The notes beneath the pieces were generated by a model. It made no database searches and had not been told where the DNA came from. It saw only the letters and a list, made by a program, of their open reading frames with translations. From positions 1-64,000 of the forward strand of contig NZ_PVNH01000011.1 in assembly GCF_003001955.1 (NCBI RefSeq): a DNA stretch of 64,000 nucleotides, in the 5' to 3' direction. This DNA is from Prauserella shujinwangii. Lineage in GTDB: Bacteria > Actinomycetota > Actinomycetes > Mycobacteriales > Pseudonocardiaceae. The translations under genes were made by a program, and so were the position numbers. Positions 32,354 through 41,259 of the stretch are shown here, one piece after another. The first letter of the stretch is position 1; each line of letters opens with the position of its first letter.

Positions 32354-33956
32354 GTGAGCGATACGGGCGACCTCCTCGGCGGCCGGTACCGGCTGCGGCA
32401 CCGGCTCGGCAGCGGCGCGATGGGGGTGGTGTGGCAGGCCGACGACGAGCTGCTGCGCCGTCCGGTCGCCATCAAGCGGCTGCTCCTCCAGCCGGGGCTC
32501 GATCCGCGGCGGGCCGAGGAGGCGCGGCAGCGTGCGCTGCGGGAGGGCCGGATCGCCGCGCGGCTGCAACACCCGAACGCGGTCGCGGTGCACGACGTGT
32601 TCACCGACCAGGGCTTGCCGGTGCTCGTCATGGAGTACCTGCCCGCACGGAGCCTCGCCGACCTGCTGGCCGAACAGGGGCCGCTCGCCCCGGAGGTCGT
32701 GGCGAACATCGGCGCGCAGGTGGCGGGTGCGCTCGCCGCGGCGCACGCGGCGGGAATCGTGCACCGGGACATCAAGCCGGGCAACATCCTGATCACCGAG
32801 GACGGCGTGGCGAAGATCGTCGATTTCGGCATCTCGCACGCCGCCGACGACGTGTCCGTCACCCGAGCGGGACTCATCGCGGGCACCCCCGCCTACCTGG
32901 CGCCGGAGACCGCGCGGGGTGCTTCGCCGACGCCTGCCTCCGACGTCTTCTCCCTCGGTGCCACGCTGTACGCGGCGGTCGAGGGCGCGCCCGCCGTTCG
33001 GCGAGGACGAGGACAACTCGCTCGCCCTGTTGCACCGGGTGGCCGCGGGCACGCTCGCCCCGCCGCGCCGGGCGGGATCGTTCGAACCGGTGCTGATGGG
33101 CATGCTGCGGGCCGAGCCGGGGGAGCGGCTCACGGCGAACCAGGTCCGCGAAGCGGCGCAGGCGGTCGCGACGGGCAACCCGGTTCCGGAGGCGCTCGCC
33201 GAGGCGGCGGGCGGATGGCCGACCCAGCCGCTCACCGCGGTCACCGCGGTCGGTCCGATGGGCACGCGGCTCGACGCCGTACCGGTCGGCCCCGCTCCCG
33301 GTGCCGTCACCGCCGCGCCCGGTCCGGCGCCGCGGTCGCGCGGTGTCCGGCCGCTGCTGGCGGGCGGTGCGGGGCTGCTCGTCGTGCTGCTGGCCGGGGT
33401 GGTGCTGCTGACCCAGCTCGACTGGGGCGACTCGAGCGCCGCCCGGGAGCCTGCTCCGTCGACGACCACGACGACGAGCAGGGCATTGTCGGCCGCCGAG
33501 CTGGAGAAGGCCGTGGCCGGCTACTACGCGCTGCTGCCGGAACGCACGGGCGAGGCCTGGGCGCGGCTGGGTCCCGCGCCGCGTGCCGAGGGCAGGCAGG
33601 CCTACGAATCGCACTGGGCGAGGGTGACCCGGCTGGCCGTCGTGTCGCCGCCCCGCCGGACCGCCGAGGACCTGGTGCATGTCGGTGTGCGGCTGACCCT
33701 GCGCAACGGTGCGAAGGTCACGGAGTTCCACCAGCACGGGCTGGCCGTCGAGGGCGGCAGGCTGCTCATCGTCTCCGACACCCTCCTGCACTCCGAACGC
33801 ACCGCCGCGCCGGACCGGCCACCGCGGGACCAGGACGAGAAGAAGGACGACGAGAAGAAGGACGACGAGAAGAAGGACGACGAGAAGAAGGACGAGGGCA
33901 GGGGCAAGGACAAAGAGGACGAGAACGGCGGGCGCGGCAGGGGCGGTGACGGCTGA
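32354..33956 (+). pseudogene. PASTA-less Ser/Thr protein kinase, interrupted by a +1 frameshift
   Basis: A Hanks-type kinase with glycine loop LGSGAMGVVWQ, catalytic Lys in VAIKRLL, HRDIKPGNIL and DFGISH. The frame breaks near 32991-33000: after ATLYAAVEGAP the expected PFGEDEDNSL is found one frame over, because GCGCCCGCCG carries one C more than GCGCCGCCG. The second frame (to 33956) supplies the C-lobe end, a membrane helix (GAGLLVVLLAGVVLLTQLDW) and an extracellular NTF2-like domain (SAAELEKAVAGYYALLPERT). The tail holds four exact 15-bp repeats (33834-33893) encoding DEKKD. A sequencing error in a C/G run, a real null allele or a programmed shift are all possible. Confidence 0.8.
33834..33893 (+). 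repeat. Four tandem 15-bp repeats (DEKKD)x4
   Basis: The unit GACGAGAAGAAGGAC is repeated four times without change inside the extracellular tail of the kinase gene. Perfect repeats of this kind vary in number by slippage. Confidence 0.95.
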
Positions 33957-34057
33957 TCCGGCCCACCGCCGCGGTGGTGCGGGCAGCATCCGATGGCGCT
34001 GCCCTCGTTCCCGGTTGACGATGGAGGCACAGGCCCCACAGCCGGGAAGGGAGCACG

Positions 34058-35389
34058 ATGGCAGCGCAGGACCTGCGCCAGCTCGTGGACACCAACGACA
34101 TCCCCGCCCTCCAGCAGTGGCTCGTTCAGCACGCCCCGCACGAGATCGCCGACGAGATCGGCCGCGCCGACCCGCTGCGCGGGGTGCTGCTGTTCCGACT
34201 GCTCGACAAGGACCGCGCGCTGGAGGTGTTCGAGGAGCTGGACCCCTCGGACCAGCACAAGATCCTCTCCGGGCTGCGTGACCACGCGTTCCGCGACGTC
34301 GTCGAGGCCATGGACCCCGACGACCGCGCCCGCCTGCTCGGGGAGGCGCCTGCCAAGTTCGCCCGGCATGTCCTGGGCGGGCTCAGCCCGCACGAGCGCA
34401 CCATGACCGCCGCGCTGCTCGGTTACCCCGACGGCTCGGTCGGCCGTTACATGAGCCCGGAGACGGTGGCCATCCGCAGGCACCTGACCGCCGGAGAGGC
34501 ACTGCGGGTGGTGCGGGAACGCGGCGCGGACGCCGAGACGATCTACACCCTGCCGGTCATCGACGACGAACGCCGCTTCGTGGGCACCCTGTCGTTGCGC
34601 GATCTCGTGCTCAGCTCGCCGGACCGGCCGATCACCGAACTCGTCGACACGACCGCGCTGCGGGTGCAGGCCACCGACCAGGCCGAGGGCGCCGCCCGGC
34701 TGATGCAGGAGGCGAACCTGCTCGACCTGCCGGTGGTCGACAGCGAGGACCGTGTCCTCGGCCTGCTCACCATCGACGACGCCGTCGAGGTCATCGAGGC
34801 GGCCGACACCGAGGACATCGCCCGCCAGTCCGCCGCGACCCCGTGGAGCGGCCACTACATGTCCGCGGGCGTCGCCCAGCTCGCCCGCTCCCGTGCGCTG
34901 TGGCTGCTGCTGCTCATCGCCGCCGCCACCCTGACCGTCAACGTCCTGCAGTTCTTCGAGGCCACCCTCGAACAGGTCACCGCGCTCGCGCTGTTCATCC
35001 CCCTGCTCGTCGGCACCGGCGGCAACGCGGGAGCCCAGGCCGCCACCGCCACGGTCCGTGCCCTCGCCGTCGGCGAGGTCCGCACCCGTGACCTGTTCCA
35101 CGTCGCCTGGCGGGAAAGCCGGGTCGGCCTCCTGCTGGGCGCGATGCTCGGTGCCGTCGGCCTGGTCATGGGCACGATCCTCGTCGACTTCCCGGTGGCC
35201 GTGACGGTCGCGCTGTCGCTCGTGCTGATCTGCGGCTGGGCCGCCACCATCGGAGCCACCATGCCGCTGCTCGCCAAGCGCCTGGGCATCGACCCCGCCG
35301 TCATCTCCGCGCCGCTGGTGACCACCCTGGTCGACGCGACCGGCCTGGTCATCTACTTCCTCATCGCCCACGCCGTCCTGCCGCTGTGA
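34058..35389 (+). CDS. mgtE: Magnesium transporter MgtE
   Basis: A 443-residue Mg2+ channel/transporter. The order is an N-domain of helical repeats (about 1-125, VFEELDPSDQHKILSGLRDH), two CBS domains (about 130-255, RYMSPETVAIRRHLTAGEAL) that sense cytosolic Mg2+, and a five-helix pore with the family motif PLLVGTGGNAGAQAATATVR. Length matches MgtE. GGGAG lies 7 nt before the ATG. The 101-bp gap after the kinase gene is too short for a full Mg2+ riboswitch and none is seen. Confidence 0.95.
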   Translation: MAAQDLRQLVDTNDIPALQQWLVQHAPHEIADEIGRADPLRGVLLFRLLDKDRALEVFEELDPSDQHKILSGLRDHAFRDVVEAMDPDDRARLLGEAPAKFARHVLGGLSPHERTMTAALLGYPDGSVGRYMSPETVAIRRHLTAGEALRVVRERGADAETIYTLPVIDDERRFVGTLSLRDLVLSSPDRPITELVDTTALRVQATDQAEGAARLMQEANLLDLPVVDSEDRVLGLLTIDDAVEVIEAADTEDIARQSAATPWSGHYMSAGVAQLARSRALWLLLLIAAATLTVNVLQFFEATLEQVTALALFIPLLVGTGGNAGAQAATATVRALAVGEVRTRDLFHVAWRESRVGLLLGAMLGAVGLVMGTILVDFPVAVTVALSLVLICGWAATIGATMPLLAKRLGIDPAVISAPLVTTLVDATGLVIYFLIAHAVLPL

Positions 35390-35399
35390 GTCGTCGACC

Positions 35400-36332
35400 T
35401 CACCCGCCGAACCCGGGTGGCATGGTCATCCTGCGGCCCGCCGTGGCTCCGCCGTCCACCGGAACGGAGGCGCCGGTCAGGTAGCCGAAGTCATCGGACG
35501 CCAGGGCGAGCACCGCGGACGCGATCTCCTCGGGCATGGCCATCCGTTCCATGCCGTCGACGTTGAGCGGCCCCCATGCGTCCTTGAACCTCTCCCAGTC
35601 GGGATCGGGGATGCCGGGCGGCCGGACGAACGCGGTGTCGGTCGTGCCGGGCAGGATCGCGTTGATCCGGATGCCGTGCGTGCCGTACGCCAGCGCACCG
35701 GCCTGCACGACTCCCTGGATCGCTCGCTTGCTGGCGGTGTAGGCGGCGCCGGTCGGTCTCGCCTGTTCCGCCGCGGAGGACGCGGTGCAGATGATGACCC
35801 CGCCCCCGGCGCTGAGCAGGTGGGGCACCTCGTACTTGACCGCGAGGAACACGCCGCGCGCGTTGGTGTGCTGCACGTCGTCCCACTGCTCGACGGTGAT
35901 CTCGTGTGGCGGCCTGTCCACGGTGACACCGGCATTGTTGAAGGCGATGTGCAGGCCGCCGTAGCGCCGGGCGACACCGTCCACGAACGACTGAACCTGC
36001 TCGGGTACCCGGACGTCGGCCCTGAGGTAGGTGGCTTCCCCGCCCGCGGCGCGGATCTGCCGCTCGACCTCACGTCCGAGCTCCTGCCGCCGCCCGCAGA
36101 AGCCGACCTTCGCCCCCTGCGCCGCGAACGCCTTCGCGGTGGCGGCGCCGATGCCGGAGGTGGCTCCGGTGATCGCCACGACCTTGCCCGCGAACCGGCC
36201 ACGTCTCCGCCTGCTCTCGTGCGGTGCGGCTTCGGCGGGGAGGGCACCCGCGAGTCCCGCCGCGCCGGTCGCCAGTGCGCCGCCCAGCATCGCGCGGCGC
36301 CCGATCGGGCGAGTGGCTGGCCGCTGATCCAT
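35400..36332 (-). CDS. Short-chain dehydrogenase/reductase with a Tat signal peptide
   Basis: A classical SDR with the NAD(P) loop ITGATSGIG, NNAG, the catalytic Ser in CTASSAAEQARPTGAAYTAS and YxxxK (YTASK), and a C-terminal TGASVPVDGG. The first 45 residues are a twin-arginine signal (PIGRRAMLGGALATGAAGLA, ending LPAEAAP). I take ATG 36332 because AGGAGG precedes it by 6 nt; ATG 36353 would extend it by seven residues without a ribosome-binding site. Export of a folded, cofactor-bound SDR fits Tat use. It is divergent from the second LAL regulator, with a CGGTCAG element between them. Confidence 0.88.
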   Translation of the reverse strand: MDQRPATRPIGRRAMLGGALATGAAGLAGALPAEAAPHESRRRRGRFAGKVVAITGATSGIGAATAKAFAAQGAKVGFCGRRQELGREVERQIRAAGGEATYLRADVRVPEQVQSFVDGVARRYGGLHIAFNNAGVTVDRPPHEITVEQWDDVQHTNARGVFLAVKYEVPHLLSAGGGVIICTASSAAEQARPTGAAYTASKRAIQGVVQAGALAYGTHGIRINAILPGTTDTAFVRPPGIPDPDWERFKDAWGPLNVDGMERMAMPEEIASAVLALASDDFGYLTGASVPVDGGATAGRRMTMPPGFGG

Positions 36333-36407
36333 GAGTTCCTCCTGCTTGTTCATCACGTTCCGGGAAGTGGCTCGCCAGCAGCCTGCCGGGAACGCCGGCG
36401 GACGTGT

Positions 36408-36425
36408 ATCGGTCAGTTCGACTGG
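36408..36425. promoter_or_regulatory. CGGTCAG element between SDR and LAL genes
   Basis: ATCGGTCAG-TTC-GACTGG (36408-36425) closely matches ATCGGTCAG-GT-GACTGG at 31293-31309. The 14-mer GCCGGGAACGCCGG also occurs beside both sites (near 31320 and 36386). Confidence 0.4.
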
Positions 36426-36505
36426 TTCTCGCGCTCGCCGCGTTTCCCGGAACGGGTTCGCACAGGGCCATGCCGCTTCTCAGGGCATCCTCAGTGCCGG
36501 GCCGG

Positions 36506-36511
36506 TAGGTT
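36506..36511 (+). promoter_or_regulatory. -10 box of a leaderless promoter (second LAL gene)
   Basis: TAGGTT stands 7 nt before ATG 36519. Confidence 0.5.
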
Positions 36512-36518
36512 CGGCCGA

Positions 36519-39221
36519 ATGCTGCACGGGCGGGAGCACGAGCTGGACGTGCTCGACCGGTCTCTGCTCGCCGTACGCGGGGGCAAGGGTGGTGCGCTGG
36601 TGCTCAGCGGAGAGCCCGGCATGGGCAAGACCGCGTTGCTGCGTGCGGCCGAGGCCCGCGCCGACGGGCTGACCGTGCTGTCGGCCACCGGTGTCGAGGC
36701 GGAAGCGGAGCTGGCGTTCGCCGGTCTGCACCAGCTCCTCGGGCCCCTTTCCGGCACCGAGTACGTCGACGGCCTGCCGGAGCCGCTGCGGCACGCCGTG
36801 TCCGCCGCGCTGGGGCTCGGCGGCCCGGACTGCACCGACCTCGTGCTCTACACGGCCGTGGCGCGGCTGCTCGGGCAGGCCGCGGCACGGCACCCGGTGC
36901 TGGTCACGGTCGACGACGTGCAGTGGTGGGATCGTGTCTCGGCGGCGGCGCTCGCCTTCGCCGCCCGCCGGATCGCCACCCAGCCGGTCCTGGTGCTCGT
37001 CGCGGTCTCCGGTGAGGCGGGGCCGTACCTGGCCGGGTTGCCCGCGCTGCCGCTGACCGGGCTGCCGCCCACCGCGGCCGGAGCGGTGTTCGACGAGCAC
37101 GCGCCGTCGGGAAGCGCCGGTTACCGGGAGACCGTGCTGGCCGCGGCCGGGGGAAATCCGCTCGCCCTGGTGGAACTGGCCAGGACACCGGCGGAGGTCG
37201 CCGAGGACGATTCCACGACCCCGGTGGTGGCGCCGGGTTCCCGGCTGCATCGGACGCTCGGCGCGCGAGTTCGGCGGATGCCCGCCGACACACGGCTGCT
37301 GCTGCTCCTGCTCGCCCTGGACGGGACGGGCCGGGCGGACGTCCTGGCCGGAGCCGGTCTGGACATCGCGGCGCTGGTTCCCGCGGAGAAGGCCGCCCTC
37401 GTGCGGTGTGCCGGAGGGCATGTCCGGTTCCGCCATCCGCTGCTGCGTGCGCTGGTCCGCGCCGACGCGGACGCGGCCGAGATCCGGGCGGCGCACCGCA
37501 CCCTCGCCGATTCCCTCGAGACGTCTGGCGAACCAGAACGGGCGCTCTGGCACCGCTCGCTGTCGGCCGAGGGCCCCGACGAGGACCTCGCGGCCAGGCT
37601 GGACGAACGGTCGGCCGCTGTCGCGCGGTGCGGCGGTCTCGCCGGCGCGGCGAGTGTGCTGCGGCTGGCGGCCCGGTTGTCCACCGGGCCGCGGCGGCCG
37701 CGGCGGCTGGCGGCGGCAGGCTACGCCGCGTGGAAGTCCGGCCAGCCCGACCTCGCCCGGTCTCTTGCCGCCGAATGCGCCGCGCACCGGAACGAGCCGG
37801 AGGTGAACGCCGCGATCGACCGGCTGAACGGCCTCGTCGCGCTCGGTGATGGCGATCAGCGAAGCGCGTACGACATGCTGACGAGGTCCGCGATGAGCCG
37901 GGCCGGGACCGCACCCGGTGAGGCCGTCGGCCTGCTGTTCATGGCGGCGGCCGCGGCCCACCACGCCGATCTGCCCGGCGAGCTCGCGGCGGCCGCCCGC
38001 CGGATCGTGGCGATCGACGGCGGTTTCGCCGAGTACGGCGGGTTGCTCGCCGGACTCACCGACGCGGCCGCCGACGCCGAGACCAGCGACCCGTGGCGGC
38101 TGCGGGACCGCGCGCCGGAGCACCTGCGGGCCAGCGACGTGCACCAGTGGTTGTGGCCCCTGGTGCTCAGCAGCTTCGGGCCACGTCCCGGGCGGGCCTA
38201 CGAGTTCGGGCTCGAAGCCGTCGCCGAGTTCACCACGAACGGCATGCACGCGATCGTCACCATGCCCGAACTGTGGCTCGCCGAGCTGGCCTTCGAGCTC
38301 GGTTTCTGGGAGCAGTCCGGCACCCGGGCCGCCGAAGGTCTCCGCTCGGCACACGACACCGGTCAGCGGTCGAGGCAGGCGGACTTCCACGCGGTACTGG
38401 CGATGCTGGCCGCGACACGCGGGGAGAGCGGCGACTGTCGTGACCACGCCCGCCGCTGCCACGACCTGGCGATTCCCCTGGGCAACCGGCTCGCCGCCGC
38501 ACGAGCGAGCTGGGCACTCGGCCTGCTCGAACTCGCGCGGGGAAACCACGACCTCGCCGTCGAGCACCTGGCGGCGCTTCGCGACCCGGCGGCACCCACG
38601 GCCCACGGCTACCTCGGCAGGCTGGCGACAGCGGATCTCGTCGAGGCGCACCTGCGGGCCGGGCAACGGAACCGGGCCCGGCAGGCGGCGGACACCTTCG
38701 CGCCCTGGGCGAACGCCAGCACGTCACCGTTGGCTCGCAGCCGCCTCGCTCGATGCCGTGCCCTCCTTTCCGAGCACGACGACGACACCGACAAGCTGTT
38801 CACGACCGCCTTGGCCACCGCCGCGCCCGACCATCCGTTCGAGCAGGCCCGGACCGCGCTGCTGCACGGGGAATGGCTCCGCCGCGTTCGCCGCCCCGCC
38901 CGCGCCCGGCCGTTGCTGCGCCAGGCGCACGAGATCTTCCGCGGTCTCGGCGCCCGGGTGTGGGCCCATGCGGCGGCCGGTCAGCTCCGCCCGACCGGTG
39001 CCGAACCGGTCGCCCCCAGCGGCGGTGACTCCCTGACCCACCGGGAACTCCAGGTCGTCCGGCTCGCCGCGGGCGGCCTGTCCAACCGCGAGATCGGTGC
39101 CCGGCTCTTCCTCAGCCCGCGCACCGTCGGACATCATCTGTACCGGGCGTTTCCCAAGCTCGGAGTGGCGAACCGGGCCCAGCTCCGCTCACTGGAACCG
39201 GAAGAACTCACCGGCGGGTGA
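36519..39221 (+). CDS. Second large ATP-binding LuxR-family (LAL) regulator
   Basis: A 900-residue LAL activator with Walker A GEPGMGKTALL (about 27-37), Walker B VLVTVDDVQWWD (about 128) and a helical-repeat middle. The terminal LuxR HTH reads LTHRELQVVRLAAGGLSNRE, then LSPRTVGHHLYRAFPKLGVA. The HTH differs from that of the LAL at 27.9-30.6 kb by only a few conservative changes. The open frame extends about 840 bp further upstream, but that part is antisense to the SDR. ATG 36519 with TAGGTT 7 nt upstream is chosen. It is divergent from the Tat-SDR gene, a probable target. Confidence 0.92.
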   Translation: MLHGREHELDVLDRSLLAVRGGKGGALVLSGEPGMGKTALLRAAEARADGLTVLSATGVEAEAELAFAGLHQLLGPLSGTEYVDGLPEPLRHAVSAALGLGGPDCTDLVLYTAVARLLGQAAARHPVLVTVDDVQWWDRVSAAALAFAARRIATQPVLVLVAVSGEAGPYLAGLPALPLTGLPPTAAGAVFDEHAPSGSAGYRETVLAAAGGNPLALVELARTPAEVAEDDSTTPVVAPGSRLHRTLGARVRRMPADTRLLLLLLALDGTGRADVLAGAGLDIAALVPAEKAALVRCAGGHVRFRHPLLRALVRADADAAEIRAAHRTLADSLETSGEPERALWHRSLSAEGPDEDLAARLDERSAAVARCGGLAGAASVLRLAARLSTGPRRPRRLAAAGYAAWKSGQPDLARSLAAECAAHRNEPEVNAAIDRLNGLVALGDGDQRSAYDMLTRSAMSRAGTAPGEAVGLLFMAAAAAHHADLPGELAAAARRIVAIDGGFAEYGGLLAGLTDAAADAETSDPWRLRDRAPEHLRASDVHQWLWPLVLSSFGPRPGRAYEFGLEAVAEFTTNGMHAIVTMPELWLAELAFELGFWEQSGTRAAEGLRSAHDTGQRSRQADFHAVLAMLAATRGESGDCRDHARRCHDLAIPLGNRLAAARASWALGLLELARGNHDLAVEHLAALRDPAAPTAHGYLGRLATADLVEAHLRAGQRNRARQAADTFAPWANASTSPLARSRLARCRALLSEHDDDTDKLFTTALATAAPDHPFEQARTALLHGEWLRRVRRPARARPLLRQAHEIFRGLGARVWAHAAAGQLRPTGAEPVAPSGGDSLTHRELQVVRLAAGGLSNREIGARLFLSPRTVGHHLYRAFPKLGVANRAQLRSLEPEELTGG

Positions 39222-39237
39222 GGGCACGGACGTGCCC
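39222..39237. terminator. Short hairpin after the second LAL gene
   Basis: GGGCAC-GGAC-GTGCCC follows the stop directly; flanking GGCGGG/CCCGCC could extend the stem. It lies between convergent genes. Weak on its own. Confidence 0.4.
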
Positions 39238-39266
39238 GGAGGCGGCCCGCCCGCGCCGCGTCGGCT

Positions 39267-39668
39267 TCACCTGCCGGGCACCCACAGCTTCGACGTTTCC
39301 GGAGCCGGTTCGGGCCGTGACCGCTCCGGCGGTGCCACGCCCCCGCTCGCGGGTGGCTCCGGGATGCGGTCCAGGTCGCCCTGCTCGGTCACCCCGCCCT
39401 TGGCCGTGGCCTCCCGCTCGGCGCTGACCTGCCCGAGGCGCAACGTGTTCAGCGCCCGGTCCAGCTCCGCGCTCAGCTTCTCCGGGACGTAGTCCCTGCT
39501 GTGCTCGGTGACCATCGCGGCCAGATCGATCAGCAACCGCGCGTCGCGCCTGCCGAGCTTGGCCTGTGCGACGTTGAGCAGCCCCGCCAGTGTCTCGGCG
39601 AGCACGTGCTCCACCGGCACCGAACGCAGCTGCGTGAACTCGTCCCCGGCCTCCTGCCTCTCCGCCAT
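39267..39668 (-). CDS. DUF1844-like small protein
   Basis: A 133-residue protein whose first 90 residues read like DUF1844: FTQLRSVPVEHVLAETLAGL, then AQAKLGRRDARLLIDLAAMV and a helical stretch to LRLGQV. The last 40 residues are a Pro/Glu-rich tail. There is no signal peptide or membrane helix. ATG 39668 fits family N-termini and has GAGG upstream; the longer frame does not. In many actinobacteria such a gene lies near translation or DNA-repair genes, but here it stands alone between a LAL gene and an ArsR module. Function unknown. Confidence 0.6.
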   Translation of the reverse strand: MAERQEAGDEFTQLRSVPVEHVLAETLAGLLNVAQAKLGRRDARLLIDLAAMVTEHSRDYVPEKLSAELDRALNTLRLGQVSAEREATAKGGVTEQGDLDRIPEPPASGGVAPPERSRPEPAPETSKLWVPGR

Positions 39669-39773
39669 CGCACACCTCACCAGGATCCGTCGACTCCCCC
39701 GCATGACGCGTGACGCGTCCATTATCGGCTCCCGCCCGCGGTGCCGGTACCAGCCGGAGGAGGACACAAATAC

Positions 39774-39789
39774 TTAGCTCTTGCGCTAA
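39774..39789. promoter_or_regulatory. ArsR-type operator (5-6-5 palindrome)
   Basis: TTAGC-TCTTGC-GCTAA lies 28 bp before the arsR start. TACTTAGC is repeated directly at 39771 and 39806. The same 5-N6-5 shape occurs in the other ArsR module at 42.7 kb with different bases. Confidence 0.5.
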
Positions 39790-39816
39790 CTGTTGTGGAG
39801 CTGGATACTTAGCCTT

Positions 39817-40158
39817 GTGGCACAGTATTCAGCGATGCTGGACGGGGTCTTCCTCGCCCTCGCCGACCCGACCAGGCGGGCCGTGATCCACCGGCTCGGC
39901 CGGGGACCGGCGAGTGTCGGCGACCTGGCTCGCGAGGCCACGATGACGCTTCCGTCGTTCATGAAGCACGTGCGGATGCTCGAGTCGAACGGCCTGATCC
40001 GCACGGCCAAGTCGGGCCGCGTCCGCACCTGTGAGCTCAACCGGGAGCGGTTCGCGGTCGTCGAGGACTGGCTGGCGCAGCAGCGGCGCCTCTGGGAGGG
40101 GCGCACCGACCGGCTCGAGCGGTTCGTCACCGACACCCAGGAGAGGAAACCGACATGA
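39817..40158 (+). CDS. ArsR-family regulator (SRPBCC-coupled type)
   Basis: A 113-residue winged-helix repressor with VFLALADPTRRAVIHRLGRG, SVGDLAREATMTLPSFMKHV and LIRTAKSGRVRTCELN. No metal-binding Cys motif is present, so it belongs to the SdpR-like, non-metal ArsR group commonly found next to AHSA1/SRPBCC genes. GTG 39817 gives the family N-terminus (MAQYSAMLDGVF). Its stop overlaps the SRPBCC start by 4 nt (ATGA). The palindrome upstream suggests autoregulation of the three-gene operon. Confidence 0.88.
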   Translation: MAQYSAMLDGVFLALADPTRRAVIHRLGRGPASVGDLAREATMTLPSFMKHVRMLESNGLIRTAKSGRVRTCELNRERFAVVEDWLAQQRRLWEGRTDRLERFVTDTQERKPT

Positions 40159-40625
40159 ACCCCGACCTCGACCTCAGCATCGAACGGGTCATTGCCGCGC
40201 CCCGCAAGGTCGTCTGGGACGCCTGGACCGACCCCGGCAGCCTCGCCCAGTGGTGGCTTCCCGCGCCGACGGTGTGCCGCGTCGACCGGCTGGAGGTCCG
40301 CCCTGGCGGCGCGTTCGTCACACGGATGAGTGAGGACGGCGCCGCCTTCGTTCCGCACCTCGACGCGTGTTTCCTGCGGGTGGACGAGTTCGAGCGCCTC
40401 GTGTTCACCAACACCGTGGACAGCGGGTGGCGCCCGGCGAACCCCGATCCGGTCGCGATGACCGCCGAGATCACGATGTCCGACCACGCGGACGGCACCG
40501 ACTACCGGATCGTCGTGCGCCACGGTGACCCGGCCGCCAGGAACCGCCACGCCGAACTGGGCTTCACCGACGGCTGGGGCACGGTCGCCGACCAACTCGC
40601 GCGGTTCGTGGAGCGTGCCCGGTGA
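40155..40625 (+). CDS. SRPBCC (AHSA1-type) domain protein
   Basis: A 156-residue START-like fold protein with the AHSA1 start LSIERVIAAPRKVVWDAWTD, then QWWLPAPTVCRVDRLEVRPG, and the terminal helix TVADQLARFVERA. These proteins bind hydrophobic ligands in a deep pocket, and the ligand is not known. It overlaps arsR at its start and the RibD-like gene at its end by 4 nt each, so the three are tightly co-translated. Confidence 0.88.
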   Translation: MNPDLDLSIERVIAAPRKVVWDAWTDPGSLAQWWLPAPTVCRVDRLEVRPGGAFVTRMSEDGAAFVPHLDACFLRVDEFERLVFTNTVDSGWRPANPDPVAMTAEITMSDHADGTDYRIVVRHGDPAARNRHAELGFTDGWGTVADQLARFVERAR

Positions 40626-41248
40626 AGATCACCCTGACGCAGTTCCTCACCCTGGACGGCGTGAGCCAGGGGCCCGGCTCGGGCACCGAGGACACCAGCG
40701 ACGGTTTCGGCCGCGGTGGCTGGTTCGTGCCGCACCTCGACGAGGTGTTCGTCCAGCGCGCGTCCGAGTGGCTCGACCTCGCCGACGGCCTGCTCCTCGG
40801 ACGCCGGACGTACCAGGCGTTCGCCCGCGACTGGCCACGGATCACGGACCCCGACGACCCGTTCACCGGCCGGATGAACTCTCTGCCGAAGTACGTCGTG
40901 TCGAACACGCTCCCGGCCGGGAGCTGGCGGCCGACCACCGTGGTTCGCGGTGATCCCGCGCAGGCGGTCCGCGAGCTCGCCGGCCGGCCGGGACGCGAGC
41001 TCCAGGTGCACGGCAGCGCCCGGCTCGGCAGCACCCTGCTGTCCGCGGGCCTGGTCGCCACGCTCCGCCTCGTCGTGGCACCCGTGGTGATCGGGTCGGG
41101 GCGGCGGCTGTTCACCCACCCGAGCCCGGCGACCGGCCTGCGCCTCGTCCGGCACGAAACCACGGCACGGGGTCTCCTGCTGCTCGAGTACCGGGCCACC
41201 GGCGCGGCTCGCACCGGCGACTACCAGGGCGTCACGGACGTGCGGTAG
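40622..41248 (+). CDS. Dihydrofolate-reductase-fold (RibD C-terminal) protein
   Basis: A 208-residue RibD-C/DHFR-like reductase. The start KITLTQFLTLDGVSQGPGSG, the nucleotide-contact segment GLLLGRRTYQAFARDWPR, and LQVHGSARLGSTLLSAGLVA with VVAPVVIGSGRRLF are characteristic of the YyaP/YwjB type. The reaction is unknown; members use NADPH. GTG 40622 overlaps the upstream stop. It ends the ArsR module and converges on the second ArsR-SRPBCC module 11 bp away. Confidence 0.87.
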   Translation: MKITLTQFLTLDGVSQGPGSGTEDTSDGFGRGGWFVPHLDEVFVQRASEWLDLADGLLLGRRTYQAFARDWPRITDPDDPFTGRMNSLPKYVVSNTLPAGSWRPTTVVRGDPAQAVRELAGRPGRELQVHGSARLGSTLLSAGLVATLRLVVAPVVIGSGRRLFTHPSPATGLRLVRHETTARGLLLLEYRATGAARTGDYQGVTDVR

Positions 41249-41259
41249 GGAGCCCGCCC

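Noticed and set aside
33957-34057. Mg2+ riboswitch before mgtE
   Set aside because: The gap is only 101 bp and lacks the M-box paired elements.
35676-36518. 840-bp N-terminal extension of the second LAL protein
   Set aside because: It lies antisense to the SDR gene and would precede the canonical LAL start (LHGREHELDVL). A promoter-like box sits directly before ATG 36519.
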